A DNA stretch of 64,000 nt from Gammaproteobacteria bacterium (lineage in GTDB: Bacteria > Pseudomonadota > Gammaproteobacteria > JAJPIJ01). Of the stretch, positions 1 through 11,989 are shown in pieces. Every line of letters starts with the position of its first letter. The first letter of the stretch is position 1. The notes under the pieces were generated by a model, which searched no databases, was not told the DNA's origin, and saw nothing but the letters and a program-made list of their open reading frames with translations. A program made the translations under genes and the position numbers. The stretch covers positions 1-64,000 of the forward strand of contig DATJVC010000030.1 of assembly GCA_035501935.1 (NCBI GenBank). Reading direction: 5' to 3'.

Positions 1-1659
<1,659 letters not shown>

Positions 1660-1678
1660 ATCGGCTCTCTACCAGCAA

Positions 1679-3220
1679 TTAATACGCGCCGGTTTTCTTG
1701 AAGTCCTTGATGGTCTCATGCAACGCGGCCTCGTCGTCCTTGCTCATCTCCTTGGTGTCCTCGATGCGTTGCACCAGTTTCGCCTGCTTGGACTTGACGT
1801 GATCCAGCAGTGCCTTTTCGAAGGCCTGGATCTTCTTGACGTCAACGTCATCCAGATAGCCGTTGTTGGCGGCGAACAGCGCCACCGCCAGCTGCCAGAC
1901 CTGTTGCGGGTGGTATTGCGGCTGCTTGAGCAATTCGGTCACGCGCCGGCCGCGCTCCAGTTGCTTGCGCGTGGCTTCGTCCAGGTCGGAGGCGAACTGC
2001 GCGAACGCCGCCAGCTCGCGATACTGCGCCAAGTCGGTGCGGATGCCGCCGGAGAGTTTCTTGATGACCTTGGTCTGGGCGGCGCCGCCGACGCGCGATA
2101 CCGAGATGCCGGCGTTGATGGCGGGGCGGATGCCGGCGTTGAAGAGATCGGTCTCCAGAAAGATCTGTCCATCGGTGATCGAAATCACGTTGGTCGGCAC
2201 GAACGCCGACACGTCGCCCGCCTGGGTCTCGATGACAGGCAGCGCGGTCAGCGACCCAGTCTTGCCCTTGACGGCGCCCTTGGTGAAGCGCTCGACGTAT
2301 TCGGCGTTGACGCGCGCGGCGCGCTCGAGCAGGCGCGAGTGCAGGTAGAACACATCGCCCGGATAGGCCTCGCGGCCCGGCGGCCGGCGCAGCAGCAGCG
2401 AGATCTGGCGGTAGGCCCAGGCCTGCTTGGTGAGGTCGTCGTAAATGATCAGCGCGTCCATGCCGCGGTCGCGGAAATACTCGCCCATGGTGCAGCCGGA
2501 ATAGGCGGACAGATATTGCATCGCCGCCGAGTCGGAGGCCGACGCGGCCACCACGATGGTGTATTCCATTGCGCCGAATTCCTCGAGCTTGCGCACGACG
2601 TTGGCGATGGTGGAGGCCTTCTGGCCGATGGCGACATACACGCAGAACAGGTTCTTGCCCTTCTGGTTGATGATGGTATCCACCGCCACCGCGGTCTTGC
2701 CGGTCTGGCGGTCGCCGATGATGAGTTCGCGCTGGCCGCGGCCGATCGGCACCATGGAGTCGATGGACTTGAGTCCGGTCTGCACCGGTTCCGACACTGA
2801 TTTGCGCCAGATCACGCCCGGCGCCACCTTTTCGATGACGTCCGTTTCCCTGGCGTTGATGGGGCCCTTGCCGTCGATGGGCTGCCCCAGCGAGTTCACC
2901 ACGCGGCCGATCAGTTCCTTGCCCACCGGCACCGACAGGATCTGGCCGGTGCATTTCACCGTGTCGCCTTCGCTGATGTGCTCGTAATCGCCGAGCACCA
3001 CCGCGCCGACCGAATCGCGTTCCAGGTTCAGCGCGAGGCCATAGGTCTGCTTGGGAAACTCCAGCATCTCGCCCTGCATGACGCCGGACAGGCCGTGAAC
3101 GCGGCAGATGCCGTCAGTCACCGTGACCACGGTGCCCTGCGTGCGCAGGTCGGTCTCCGTGCCCAGGCCCTTGATGCGATTTCTGATCAGCTCGCTGATC
3201 TCGGAAGGATTGAGTTGCAT
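1679..3220 (-). CDS. atpA: ATP synthase F1 subunit alpha
   Basis: Non-catalytic nucleotide-binding subunit of F1; it supplies the arginine finger to the beta catalytic sites. It has 513 residues, the same as E. coli. The Walker A loop GDRQTGKT is at residues 169-176, and the [10 protein letters not shown] segment holding the arginine finger is present near residue 375. It follows atpH by 43 bases. The opposite strand contains long open frames across this gene, but they are composition artefacts. Confidence 0.98.
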   Translation of the reverse strand: MQLNPSEISELIRNRIKGLGTETDLRTQGTVVTVTDGICRVHGLSGVMQGEMLEFPKQTYGLALNLERDSVGAVVLGDYEHISEGDTVKCTGQILSVPVGKELIGRVVNSLGQPIDGKGPINARETDVIEKVAPGVIWRKSVSEPVQTGLKSIDSMVPIGRGQRELIIGDRQTGKTAVAVDTIINQKGKNLFCVYVAIGQKASTIANVVRKLEEFGAMEYTIVVAASASDSAAMQYLSAYSGCTMGEYFRDRGMDALIIYDDLTKQAWAYRQISLLLRRPPGREAYPGDVFYLHSRLLERAARVNAEYVERFTKGAVKGKTGSLTALPVIETQAGDVSAFVPTNVISITDGQIFLETDLFNAGIRPAINAGISVSRVGGAAQTKVIKKLSGGIRTDLAQYRELAAFAQFASDLDEATRKQLERGRRVTELLKQPQYHPQQVWQLAVALFAANNGYLDDVDVKKIQAFEKALLDHVKSKQAKLVQRIEDTKEMSKDDEAALHETIKDFKKTGAY

Positions 3221-3263
3221 AAAATGTAATCTCCTGAAAATCCCTTGTTCTTAAACAGACCGC

Positions 3264-3800
3264 TCAGGCCACCAGCGCCGCGCGCATGCGCTCCAACTGG
3301 CTGCTCACCGAACTGTCCAGCGTCCGATCCCCGACCGTGACGCGCACGCCGCCGATGAGACTGGCATCCACCTTCACGCCGGGCTTCAAGCGCACGCCGA
3401 ATTTCTTTTCCATCGCAGCCACCAGCTCGCCGAGCTGGGCGTCCGACAATGGAAACGCGGTGACAATCTCGGCCTCCGCGGCGCCCTCGTGGGCGTTTTT
3501 GAATTCCTCGAAGGCATGCGCGATGGCGGGCAACAGGGTGAGCCGGTCATTGGTGATTAGCAGCCTCACGAAATTCTGCGCCTCCTGCGGCAGCGATTGC
3601 TGCATGGCCCCGGCAAATACGGCGTACAGCCGGTCGGCGGATACGTTGGGATCCCCGGCCACGGCGACCATCTCGGGATGCGCGGCGATCTGCGCCATCT
3701 CGCGCAACAGTTCCGACCATTCCGAAAGACGTTTTCCCTCCTGCGCGATGTGAAACAACGCATCGGCGTAGGGGCGGGCGAGCGTGGACAATTCGGCCAT
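3264..3800 (-). CDS. atpH: ATP synthase F1 subunit delta
   Basis: Peripheral-stalk subunit that joins the b subunits to the top of alpha3beta3. It has 178 residues (E. coli 177). The N-terminal helical domain begins MAELSTLARPYADALF, and the C-terminal family signature GVRVTVGDRTLDSSV precedes a final amphipathic helix. It is 9 bases from atpF, in standard order. Confidence 0.96.
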   Translation of the reverse strand: MAELSTLARPYADALFHIAQEGKRLSEWSELLREMAQIAAHPEMVAVAGDPNVSADRLYAVFAGAMQQSLPQEAQNFVRLLITNDRLTLLPAIAHAFEEFKNAHEGAAEAEIVTAFPLSDAQLGELVAAMEKKFGVRLKPGVKVDASLIGGVRVTVGDRTLDSSVSSQLERMRAALVA

Positions 3801-3809
3801 GCCGGGTCC

Positions 3810-4280
3810 CTACAACTGCGCCTTCAGACGGGTGAGCAGATCGGCGTGGGCCTGGGCGTTCACCTCGCGCTTCAAAATCTGTTCGGCGCCGGCCACGGCC
3901 AGTGCTGCCACCTGTTCGCGCAATGCCGCCTTGGCGCGCTCGACTTCCTGGGCGATCTCGGCCTTGGCGGCGGCCAGTTGCCGGCCGCCCTCGGCCCTGG
4001 CCTGTCCCTTGGCCTCTTCGATCAACCCGCCGGCGCGCTTGTCGGTCTCGGCCAGGATGTTCTGGGCCTGCGCGCGCGCCTCGCGCTCGATGACCTGGAT
4101 GCGCGACTCGGCGTCCTTCAGACTGCGATTTCCCTGCTCGGCGGCCGACAGGCCGTCGGCGATCTTTTTCTGCCGCTCATCGATGGCCTTCATCAGCGGC
4201 GGCCAGACAAACCTGGCCGTGAACCAGATGAAGAGCGCGAACGAAATGGCCTGCGCGATCAGGGTGAAAGTAATGTTCAT
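3810..4280 (-). CDS. atpF: ATP synthase Fo subunit b
   Basis: Membrane-anchored peripheral-stalk subunit; a dimer links Fo subunit a to F1 delta. It has 156 residues (E. coli also 156): one N-terminal membrane helix at about residues 5-27, then a long charged coiled coil rich in Ala, Glu, Gln and Lys. Only one b gene is present, so the stator is a b homodimer rather than the b/b' heterodimer of photosynthetic bacteria. Confidence 0.96.
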   Translation of the reverse strand: MNITFTLIAQAISFALFIWFTARFVWPPLMKAIDERQKKIADGLSAAEQGNRSLKDAESRIQVIEREARAQAQNILAETDKRAGGLIEEAKGQARAEGGRQLAAAKAEIAQEVERAKAALREQVAALAVAGAEQILKREVNAQAHADLLTRLKAQL

Positions 4281-4309
4281 GACCGCCCCCTAATGGGTTC
4301 CGAACGCCG

Positions 4310-5521
<1,212 letters not shown>

Positions 5522-5524
5522 TCA

Positions 5525-5902
5525 CTACATTTCGCGTGTCACCCACAAGGCCAGCCACTGCGCCTTCACCGCCAGCACCACGCCGGCCAGCACCGCCAAC
5601 CACACCGGCTGCGGCTGGGCGAATTTCACCGCCACGGCCAGCAGCGCGATGGTCAGCGCCAGCTTGCCAAGTTCGCCGCCCAGCAGCACCGCCGCTGACA
5701 CTCCACCCCGCAGCCTCATGCGCAAAATCAACCCGAGCGCGAACAGCATGTTCGGGAGCGCGACCGCGGCACCGCCGGCAAACGCCGACCTGGCACTCGG
5801 CTGGCCAAAAACCGCCCACGCAATCACCGCCACGAGTAGGACCACGGCCCACTGCAGTGCGACTGTGACCCACACAGCCGCTCCCCATTTCGCTCTTAGC
5901 AT
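5525..5902 (-). CDS. atpI: ATP synthase accessory protein I
   Basis: Small membrane protein, 125 residues, with about four hydrophobic segments and AtpI-type composition. The family is thought to assist c-ring assembly or Mg2+ handling and is not part of the core enzyme. It is the first gene of the atp operon, about 70 bases after the predicted start of transcription. Identification rests on position and membrane pattern more than on strong motifs. Confidence 0.85.
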   Translation of the reverse strand: MLRAKWGAAVWVTVALQWAVVLLVAVIAWAVFGQPSARSAFAGGAAVALPNMLFALGLILRMRLRGGVSAAVLLGGELGKLALTIALLAVAVKFAQPQPVWLAVLAGVVLAVKAQWLALWVTREM

Positions 5903-5977
5903 CCCGTCACAAACCTGATCGTTGGCTCAGCGGGAGGGCGATTCGGCGTCCTGGTAGACGCTCATCAAAGCCGGTGG

Positions 5978-6006
5978 ATTGTAAATATCCCGGTGGGGGG
6001 CGTCAA
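5978..6006 (-). promoter_or_regulatory. Predicted sigma-70 promoter of the atp operon
   Basis: On the minus strand a TTGACG box (6001-6006) is followed after exactly 17 bases by TACAAT (5978-5983). Both are one base from the consensus. It lies between the parB stop and the atpI start, so the ATP synthase genes can be transcribed independently of parAB. Predicted transcription start is near 5971, giving a leader of about 70 bases. Confidence 0.75.
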
Positions 6007-6063
6007 TAAAATTCAGCCCGGAATCACGCTAATCTTGAAGGCTGGCAAGGGGCCGGGGGCGGG

Positions 6064-6933
6064 TTATTTGATGCGCGCAAGGATGCCGTCCAACTCGTCC
6101 AGGGAATGATAATGAATGCGCAGTTCGCCCCTGCCCTTTTTGGTGTGGCGCAACTCCACGCGGGCCGCCAGCTTCTCGGCCAGTTCCTCCTGCAATTTGC
6201 GGATGTTGGGATCCGCCCCCCCGCCCGCCTTGGCCTTGCGTCCATCGCGGCGCCGCTGCCAGTCCTTGACCAGACGCTCCGCCTCCCGCACCGACAGTCC
6301 GCGCGTGACGATCTGATTGGCGGCCAGCGACTGTTGTTCCATCGCCAGCGCCAGCAACGCGCGGGCGTGACCCATCTCGATGTCGCCGACCTCCAGCATG
6401 CGTTTTACCGGTTCGGCCAGCTCCAGCAGCCGCAGCAGATTGGTCACCGCCGCGCGTGAACGGCCCACCGCCTCGGCCACATCCTGATGCGTCATGCTGA
6501 ATTCACTCACCAGACGGGAGATGGCGCTGGCTTCCTCCAGCGCGTTCAATTCCTCGCGTTGAATGTTTTCAATCAGGGCGATGCTCGCCGCCGCCTGATC
6601 CGGAATATCACGAATGATGGCGGGGATGTCATGCAGGCCCGCGATCTGCGCCGCCCGCCAGCGCCGTTCGCCGGCGACCAATTCATAACGCCCCTGTTCC
6701 GTCAGTCGCCGCACCACCACCGGCTGCACCACGCCCTGTACCTTGATGGAGTCCGCCAGTTCCTGGAGCGTTTCGGTTTTCATGTCCAGCCGCGGCTGGT
6801 AGCGCCCGCGCTGGATGAGATCGACCGGCAGGGTTCGCATTTCATGATCGCCCACCCGTTCACCGGTGGTGGGTGCCTCCGGGGTCAACCCCAGCAAGGC
6901 ATCCAATCCCCTGCCCAAACCGCGTTTCTTCAC
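6064..6933 (-). CDS. parB: Chromosome-partitioning protein ParB
   Basis: DNA-binding CTP-switch protein that loads at parS and spreads, acting with ParA in origin segregation. It has 289 residues. It begins with the typical KKRGLGRGLDALLG, then the ParB/Sulfiredoxin-like domain with the CTP-binding GERRWRAAQ box at about residues 92-100, then a helix-turn-helix (about 150-180) and a C-terminal dimerisation region. No consensus parS site was found by eye in the window. It is separated from parA by a hairpin-filled spacer. Confidence 0.96.
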   Translation of the reverse strand: MKKRGLGRGLDALLGLTPEAPTTGERVGDHEMRTLPVDLIQRGRYQPRLDMKTETLQELADSIKVQGVVQPVVVRRLTEQGRYELVAGERRWRAAQIAGLHDIPAIIRDIPDQAAASIALIENIQREELNALEEASAISRLVSEFSMTHQDVAEAVGRSRAAVTNLLRLLELAEPVKRMLEVGDIEMGHARALLALAMEQQSLAANQIVTRGLSVREAERLVKDWQRRRDGRKAKAGGGADPNIRKLQEELAEKLAARVELRHTKKGRGELRIHYHSLDELDGILARIK

Positions 6934-6971
6934 CGTTCGCTGCCCCCTATGACTGTGTCCACTGACTCGCC

Positions 6972-7091
6972 GCAGTGCAGGGACGCACTGCCATTTGCAA
7001 TGACTTTTCCGTCATTGCAAATGGAGGAAAGCAAAAACCGCGTTTTTTGCTTTCCGAATTCTGAGAAGTTCAGGATGAACTTATTCAGAAT
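6972..7091. repeat. Array of four consecutive hairpins between parA and parB
   Basis: Four inverted repeats follow one another. 6972-6991: 7-base arms GCAGTGC/GCACTGC with a 6-base loop. 6991-7024: perfect 14-base arms with loop TTTTCC. 7026-7055: perfect 12-base arms (GGAAAGCAAAAA and its complement) with a 6-base loop. 7058-7091: 7-base arms AAGTTCA/TGAACTT around GGA, plus outer ATTCTGA/TCAGAAT arms with a small bulge. Together they fill most of the 169-base spacer. None has a clear terminator T-tract on the parA strand. They may stabilise or process the parA-parB mRNA. Confidence 0.8.
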
Positions 7092-7102
7092 ATTAATGAT
7101 AT

Positions 7103-7873
7103 TCATGCCGGTTCGTGTCGCCGCAGCATTTCCCCGGCCAGCGCCAGATAGGCCACCGCACCACTTGAAGTTTTATCGTACAGCAGCCCGGGCATGCCAT
7201 GGCTGGGCGCCTCCGCCAGCCGGACGTTGCGAGGGATGACCGTGTTGTACACCTTGTCGTCGAAATGCTTCAGCAGTTGCGCCGAGACCTGCGTGGCGAG
7301 GTTATTGCGCGGATCGTACATGGTGCGCAGCAGGCCTTCGATCTTGAGGTTCGGGTTCAGAATTTTTCGGATCTTCTCTATCGTGCCCACAAGGGCGGAC
7401 AAACCCTCCAGTGCATAATACTCGCATTGCGTCGGGATGATCACCGAATCCGCCGCCACCAACGCGTTGACCGTAAGCATGTTCAGCGACGGCGGGCAGT
7501 CGATCAGTATGTAGTCGTAGTCCGGCGCAATCGGGGTCAACGCCGTGCGCAGCCGCAGCTCGCGTCCCAGTTCATCCAGCAGGCCGACCTCCGCGCCGGT
7601 CAGATCGCCGTTGGCAGGCAGCAGGTCGTAGCCCGCCTTCTCCAGCGTGATCCTGGCTTCCGCCACCAAAACATCATTCATGAGCACGTCGAAGGTGGAA
7701 TAGCGCAGTTTGCCCTTGTCGGCGCCGCTGCCCATGGTCGCGTTGCCCTGTGGATCCATGTCCACCAGCAGGACGCGCCGCTTGGTGGCGGCAAAGGACG
7801 CGGCCAGATTGACGCTGGTGGTGGTCTTGCCTACCCCGCCCTTTTGGTTCGCCACCGCAAAGATTCTGGCCAT
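7103..7873 (-). CDS. parA: Chromosome-partitioning ATPase ParA
   Basis: Deviant-Walker ATPase that forms dynamic gradients on the nucleoid to move ParB-parS complexes. It has 256 residues. The Walker A motif KGGVGKTTT begins at residue 11 with its signature lysine at the start; VDMDPQGNAT and DCPPSLNMLT follow. There is no N-terminal helix-turn-helix, so this is the small chromosomal (Soj) type. It lies upstream of parB in the same direction. Confidence 0.97.
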   Translation of the reverse strand: MARIFAVANQKGGVGKTTTSVNLAASFAATKRRVLLVDMDPQGNATMGSGADKGKLRYSTFDVLMNDVLVAEARITLEKAGYDLLPANGDLTGAEVGLLDELGRELRLRTALTPIAPDYDYILIDCPPSLNMLTVNALVAADSVIIPTQCEYYALEGLSALVGTIEKIRKILNPNLKIEGLLRTMYDPRNNLATQVSAQLLKHFDDKVYNTVIPRNVRLAEAPSHGMPGLLYDKTSSGAVAYLALAGEMLRRHEPA

Positions 7874-8196
7874 GCGCGCCGTAATTTATTTATCCAGCTT
7901 GATCAGATTATTGCACAACCCGCTGGTCAACTTGCCTTGCGCTTCGATTTTGCCGCCTCAATCGCTTCTGCGGACTGCTTGATGCCCTCTTTTGATGCGT
8001 TGCAGCATCATTTTGACTGTTATCCGCTTGAAATATTTAAAGATAGTAGAACTATAAAATATATCCATATGATTTGTAGGTGTTTTATTTATTTTTGTTG
8101 CATGGCACAATGATTGCCTATTCAACAGTCAGAACACTTTTAAACAAACGGAAATACCGGCTTTGAGCGACGGCAAACACGCATTGGAGGTGCAGG
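7874..8196. other. Divergent intergenic region between parA and the hydrolase
   Basis: No gene is seen in these 323 bases. The region carries the parA promoter (minus strand, only weak boxes visible), a dyad TGATGC-N6-GCATCA at 7993-8010, a markedly AT-rich stretch from about 8020 to 8100, and a sigma-54-like element at 8103-8117. The layout of dyad, bendable AT-rich DNA and -24/-12 element is what an enhancer-dependent promoter looks like. An alternative sigma-70 reading for the hydrolase, TTGACT (8013) with TTTAAA 17 bases on, is weaker. Confidence 0.6.
8103..8117 (+). promoter_or_regulatory. Predicted sigma-54 promoter (-24/-12) of the hydrolase gene
   Basis: TGGCACAATGATTGC has the invariant GG at 8104-8105 and GC at 8116-8117 with exactly 10 bases between them. 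It matches the TGGCAC-N5-TTGC consensus at every defined position. Predicted transcription start is near 8129, about 68 bases before the hydrolase ATG. An enhancer-binding activator would be required; the dyad at 7993-8010 is a candidate site. Confidence 0.65.
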
Positions 8197-9402
8197 ATGA
8201 GGCGAATATCAGCTTCCGCCATCACCACTCGCGCGGCCATGACTGCGAGGGGTCTCTTTTTGCCTGTTGCTTTGGCATTCTCGCTCTGCACAGCGTCCCG
8301 CGCTGACGATATCGACGTCGAGAATCCACCGGGACAGATGGTGGATGTCGGCGGTTACCGGCTGCATATCGATTGCCGGGGTGAAGGCTCACCAACGGTG
8401 GTCATGGACGCCGGGCTGGGCGGCGTGTCGCTCGAATGGCTGCCTGTGCAACAGCCCCTTAGCCGGCACGGGCGTGTGTGCAGTTACGACCGAGCCGGCA
8501 ACGGCTGGAGCGACCCCGGACCGCAACCGCGCACCGCGGCTGTGATCGTCGAGGAATTGCACACCCTGCTGTCCAACGCCGGGGTTCCCGGCCCCTATGT
8601 GCTTGTCGGCCATTCCTTCGGCGGTTACACGGCACAGCTTTTCGCCGAGCGTTATCCGAAACTGACCGCCGGGATCGTGCTGATTGACTCCTCGCACCCT
8701 GCCCAGGTGGCGCGTTTTCTCGCGCCGCCACTGCGCATGAACACCGCGCCGGGCAAGGACGTCGCGGGTATCGTGCTGGCCGGCGGGGTGCCCCTGCCTC
8801 CCGCCCACATGCCCGCTGAACTCCGACTGCCGACCCTGATGCTGATGTCGCAGCACAAGGCCCTCGTGACCGCGGCGCAGGAGTTTCTCTATTTCCGCGA
8901 CAGCGGCGAAGAGGTGCGGAAATCCGGCAGGCTGCCGCCGGTGCCGCTGGTGGTGATCACCCGTGGCATTGCCGAGCGCAGCGCCAAAGACCCACGCGCG
9001 CCGATGATCGAATCGCTATGGCTGCAACTGCAGGACGAACTCGCGGCAAGGAGCCCGCGCGCCGTGCATTTGATCGCCACGCAGAGCGGCCATCACATCC
9101 ATCTCGACCAGCCTGGGCTGGTCGCCGGCGCCATTGGCATGGTGCGCGATCTCGCGCGCCGGCAGGCCATGCTTTCTTTAGGACTGGCGCTCGCGGTCAC
9201 GGACACCTCCCTGCCGGCGATCACCGGCGTGACCTGGCGGTCGGACACCCTGCACACCGCGCCGGATGGATTCTCGCTCGCGAACCTGCGCGGATTGCTG
9301 GCTGAGAGACGATCGCAGTCGGCGAATGCTGGCCCCTGGCTGGGCGTGGAGCATCCCCACGCGGTCGCCATGCAGCCTGTGTCTTACGATGGAATGTATT
9401 AG
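8197..9402 (+). CDS. Secreted alpha/beta-hydrolase fold protein
   Basis: Protein of 401 residues with a long N-terminal signal-like segment (about residues 18-36, ending near ASRADD), so probably exported. The alpha/beta-hydrolase core shows DAGLGGVS (oxyanion region), SYDRAGNGWS, and the nucleophile elbow VGHSFGG with Ser140. A late His in QSGHHIHLDQP completes the triad. The C-terminal ~80 residues lie beyond the usual core. Substrate is unknown. The start is supported by GGAGG at 8186-8190. It is convergent with rsmG, overlapping it by 4 bases, and interrupts the usual rsmG-parA order. Confidence 0.85.
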   Translation: MRRISASAITTRAAMTARGLFLPVALAFSLCTASRADDIDVENPPGQMVDVGGYRLHIDCRGEGSPTVVMDAGLGGVSLEWLPVQQPLSRHGRVCSYDRAGNGWSDPGPQPRTAAVIVEELHTLLSNAGVPGPYVLVGHSFGGYTAQLFAERYPKLTAGIVLIDSSHPAQVARFLAPPLRMNTAPGKDVAGIVLAGGVPLPPAHMPAELRLPTLMLMSQHKALVTAAQEFLYFRDSGEEVRKSGRLPPVPLVVITRGIAERSAKDPRAPMIESLWLQLQDELAARSPRAVHLIATQSGHHIHLDQPGLVAGAIGMVRDLARRQAMLSLGLALAVTDTSLPAITGVTWRSDTLHTAPDGFSLANLRGLLAERRSQSANAGPWLGVEHPHAVAMQPVSYDGMY

Positions 9403-9992
9403 GCGTCGGTCTCCATGACGACAAGGTGCCGCCCGGCCTTGAGGCCGGGCACCTGCAGGCGATGAACAGTCGCGCGCATATCAGTGGGTAGCGCGGCCAG
9501 TTCAGCTTCTGGGCGCCGGCCCTTCATCGCCAGCCACAGACCGCCTGGGGCGAGCAGATGCCGCGTCTGCGCCACCAGTTCCGCCAGCGCACCCACTGCA
9601 CGTGAAATGATGCAATCGAAGGGCTGCGCCGTCTGATAATCTTCCGCGCGCGCCTGTACCACCTCGACGTTCGATAGTTTCAACTCGATCTTCGCTTGCG
9701 TCAGAAAACGCGTCTTCTTGCCGTTGCTGTCGAGCAGCGTGCAATGCAGATCAGGTTTTGCAATCGCCAGCACCATTCCGGGCATCCCCGCGCCGCTGCC
9801 CACATCCAGCAATCGCGAGCCGCGCACGTAAGGCAACGCCGCAAGACTGTCGAGCAGATGCCGCGGCACCATGGCCCACGGGTCACGGATGGCCGTCAGG
9901 TTATACGCCTGGTTCCATTTCTCGAGCAACTTCAGATAATCCAGAAGCTGGAGTTGCTGCGATTCAGAGAGTGCCTGCGGCAGCGCCCTCAA
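9399..9992 (-). CDS. rsmG: 16S rRNA (guanine-N7) methyltransferase G
   Basis: SAM-dependent enzyme that methylates G527 of 16S rRNA. The SAM loop DVGSGAGMPG and the SRA(V)GAL segment identify the GidB family. It follows mnmG, the usual pairing. The start is uncertain: TTG at 9990-9992 gives 197 residues (family ~205-210). The frame stays open upstream with family-like sequence (EHDQKIQLAAG), but no ATG, GTG or TTG precedes it near the mnmG stop, only CTG. A non-standard start is possible. Confidence 0.93.
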   Translation of the reverse strand: MRALPQALSESQQLQLLDYLKLLEKWNQAYNLTAIRDPWAMVPRHLLDSLAALPYVRGSRLLDVGSGAGMPGMVLAIAKPDLHCTLLDSNGKKTRFLTQAKIELKLSNVEVVQARAEDYQTAQPFDCIISRAVGALAELVAQTRHLLAPGGLWLAMKGRRPEAELAALPTDMRATVHRLQVPGLKAGRHLVVMETDA

Positions 9993-10036
9993 ACCGGCGG
10001 CCAGCTGGATTTTCTGATCGTGTTCCAGCGAGGTTT

Positions 10037-11911
10037 TCAGGCGGAGCGCTTTTTCAAGTGGACGAGCAGGAGCGAGACGGCAGCGGGGGTGATGCCGGAG
10101 ATGCGCGAGGCCTGGCCGACAGTAGCAGGCCGGTAATCGCTGAGTTTCTGGATGACTTCATTGGACAGGCCGCGCACCTCGCGGTAATCGAGATCGGCGG
10201 GCAGGTGCGTTTCCTCGTTGCGGCGGGCGCGGGCGATTTCGTCCTCCTGCCGGTCGAGATAGCCACTGTACTTGGCCTGAACCTCCAGCTGCTCGATCAC
10301 TTCGCGGTCGGTCAGCGCCTCGCCTGCGCCGGACAGGGTCATGAGATCGGCGTAATGGACATTCGGGCGTTTGAGCAGATCGGCCAGTGAACATTCGCGC
10401 TCGATGGCCTGGCCGAGCACGCGTTCAAGATCGGCGGGAGAGGTGGTTGCTGGTTTCACCCGGGTCGCATGCAGCCGCTGTTGTTCGCGATCGATCATTT
10501 CGCGCTTGCTCTCGAAACGCGCCCAGCGCCCGTCGTCGACCAGGCCCAGTTCGCGGCCTTTCGCCGTCAGGCGCAGATCGGCATTGTCCTCGCGCAGCAT
10601 GAGGCGGTATTCGGCACGGCTGGTGAACATGCGATAGGGTTCCGAGGTGCCGCGCGTGACGAGATCGTCGATGAGCACGCCGATATAGCCCTCGTCGCGC
10701 CGCGGCCACCACGGATCCTGCATACGGACGCCACGCGCCGCATTGATGCCGGCGATCAGGCCCTGCGCGGCGGCCTCCTCGTAGCCGGTGGTGCCGTTGA
10801 TCTGGCCGGCAAAGAACAAGCCGGGGATGTGTTTGGTTTCCAGCGACGGCTGGATGTCACGCGGATCGAAATAATCATATTCGATGGCGTAGCCGGGGCG
10901 GGTGATATGGGCGTTCTCGAAGCCGCGGATACTGCGCACGAGTTCATATTGCACGTCGAACGGCAGGCTGGTGGAAATGCCGTTGGGATAGACCTCGTGC
11001 GTGCTCAAACCTTCCGGTTCGACGAAGATCTGGTGCGAGGACTTGTGGGCAAAGCGCACGATCTTGTCCTCGACCGACGGGCAGTAGCGCGGGCCGACGC
11101 CTTCGATGGCGCCGCTGTACATGGGCGAACGATTGAGACCGGCGCGGATGATGTCGTGCGTGCGGCCGTTGGTGTGGGTGATGTGGCAGTGCACCTGTTG
11201 CGGATGCATGGCCGGCTCGCCCATGAAGGAAAACACCGGCATGGGCTCATCGCCGGGCTGCGCCTCGAATTGCGCGAAGTCAAGCGTGCGGCCGTCCAGC
11301 CGCGGCGGCGTGCCGGTCTTGAGGCGGCCCACACGCGGATGCAACTCCCGCAACCGTTTCGAAAGCGCATTGGCGGGCGGGTCGCCGGCGCGCCCGCCCT
11401 GATAGTTGGTCTCGCCAACGTGGATGCGACCGGCGAGGAAGGTGCCAACCGTCAACACTACCGCGGGGGCACGGAATTCAAGGCCCATCTGCGTGACTAC
11501 TCCGGCCACGTGGCCGTTTTCGATAATCAAATCGTCCACGGCCTGCTGGAACAGCGTCAGATTCGGCTGCGTCTCCAGCGCGCGGCGCACGTACTGGCGG
11601 TAAAGCGCGCGATCGATCTGCGCGCGGGTGGCGCGCACCGCCGGCCCTTTGCTGGCGTTGAGGCGGCGGAAGTGGATGCCGCAGTGATCGGCGGCGAGGC
11701 CCATGAGCCCGCCGAGGGCGTCGATCTCGCGCACCAGATGGCCCTTGCCGATGCCGCCGATGGCGGGATTGCAGGACATCTGGCCCAGTGTCTCGATGCT
11801 GTGAGTGAGCAGCAGCGTGCGCGCGCCCATGCGCGCCGCCGCCATCGCCGCCTCGGTGCCGGCGTGGCCGCCGCCGACGACGATGACGTTGAATTGTTCC
11901 GGGTGAAGCAT
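10037..11911 (-). CDS. mnmG: tRNA uridine-5-carboxymethylaminomethyl modification enzyme MnmG
   Basis: FAD-dependent partner of MnmE that installs the cmnm5 group on U34 of certain tRNAs. It has 624 residues (E. coli 629). The FAD loop [12 protein letters not shown] is at about residues 11-22, the MnmG signature [20 protein letters not shown] at about 49-68, and [11 protein letters not shown] further on. It is divergent from the GST gene by 78 bases. Neither mnmE nor rpmH/yidC is next to it in this window. Confidence 0.98.
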   Translation of the reverse strand: MLHPEQFNVIVVGGGHAGTEAAMAAARMGARTLLLTHSIETLGQMSCNPAIGGIGKGHLVREIDALGGLMGLAADHCGIHFRRLNASKGPAVRATRAQIDRALYRQYVRRALETQPNLTLFQQAVDDLIIENGHVAGVVTQMGLEFRAPAVVLTVGTFLAGRIHVGETNYQGGRAGDPPANALSKRLRELHPRVGRLKTGTPPRLDGRTLDFAQFEAQPGDEPMPVFSFMGEPAMHPQQVHCHITHTNGRTHDIIRAGLNRSPMYSGAIEGVGPRYCPSVEDKIVRFAHKSSHQIFVEPEGLSTHEVYPNGISTSLPFDVQYELVRSIRGFENAHITRPGYAIEYDYFDPRDIQPSLETKHIPGLFFAGQINGTTGYEEAAAQGLIAGINAARGVRMQDPWWPRRDEGYIGVLIDDLVTRGTSEPYRMFTSRAEYRLMLREDNADLRLTAKGRELGLVDDGRWARFESKREMIDREQQRLHATRVKPATTSPADLERVLGQAIERECSLADLLKRPNVHYADLMTLSGAGEALTDREVIEQLEVQAKYSGYLDRQEDEIARARRNEETHLPADLDYREVRGLSNEVIQKLSDYRPATVGQASRISGITPAAVSLLLVHLKKRSA

Positions 11912-11989
11912 AAAATGACGCGGTTTTCCGTTGTCAGCCCAGGGCGGTCATTATAATCCGACTCGCGTCTCCTCCAGGAAACATCCCAG

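Noticed and set aside
7880-8100. Replication origin with DnaA boxes
   Set aside because: The region is AT-rich and near mnmG-parAB, but no TTATNCACA boxes are seen; fragments such as TTTATCCAG do not fit. The AT-rich DNA is better explained by the sigma-54 promoter.
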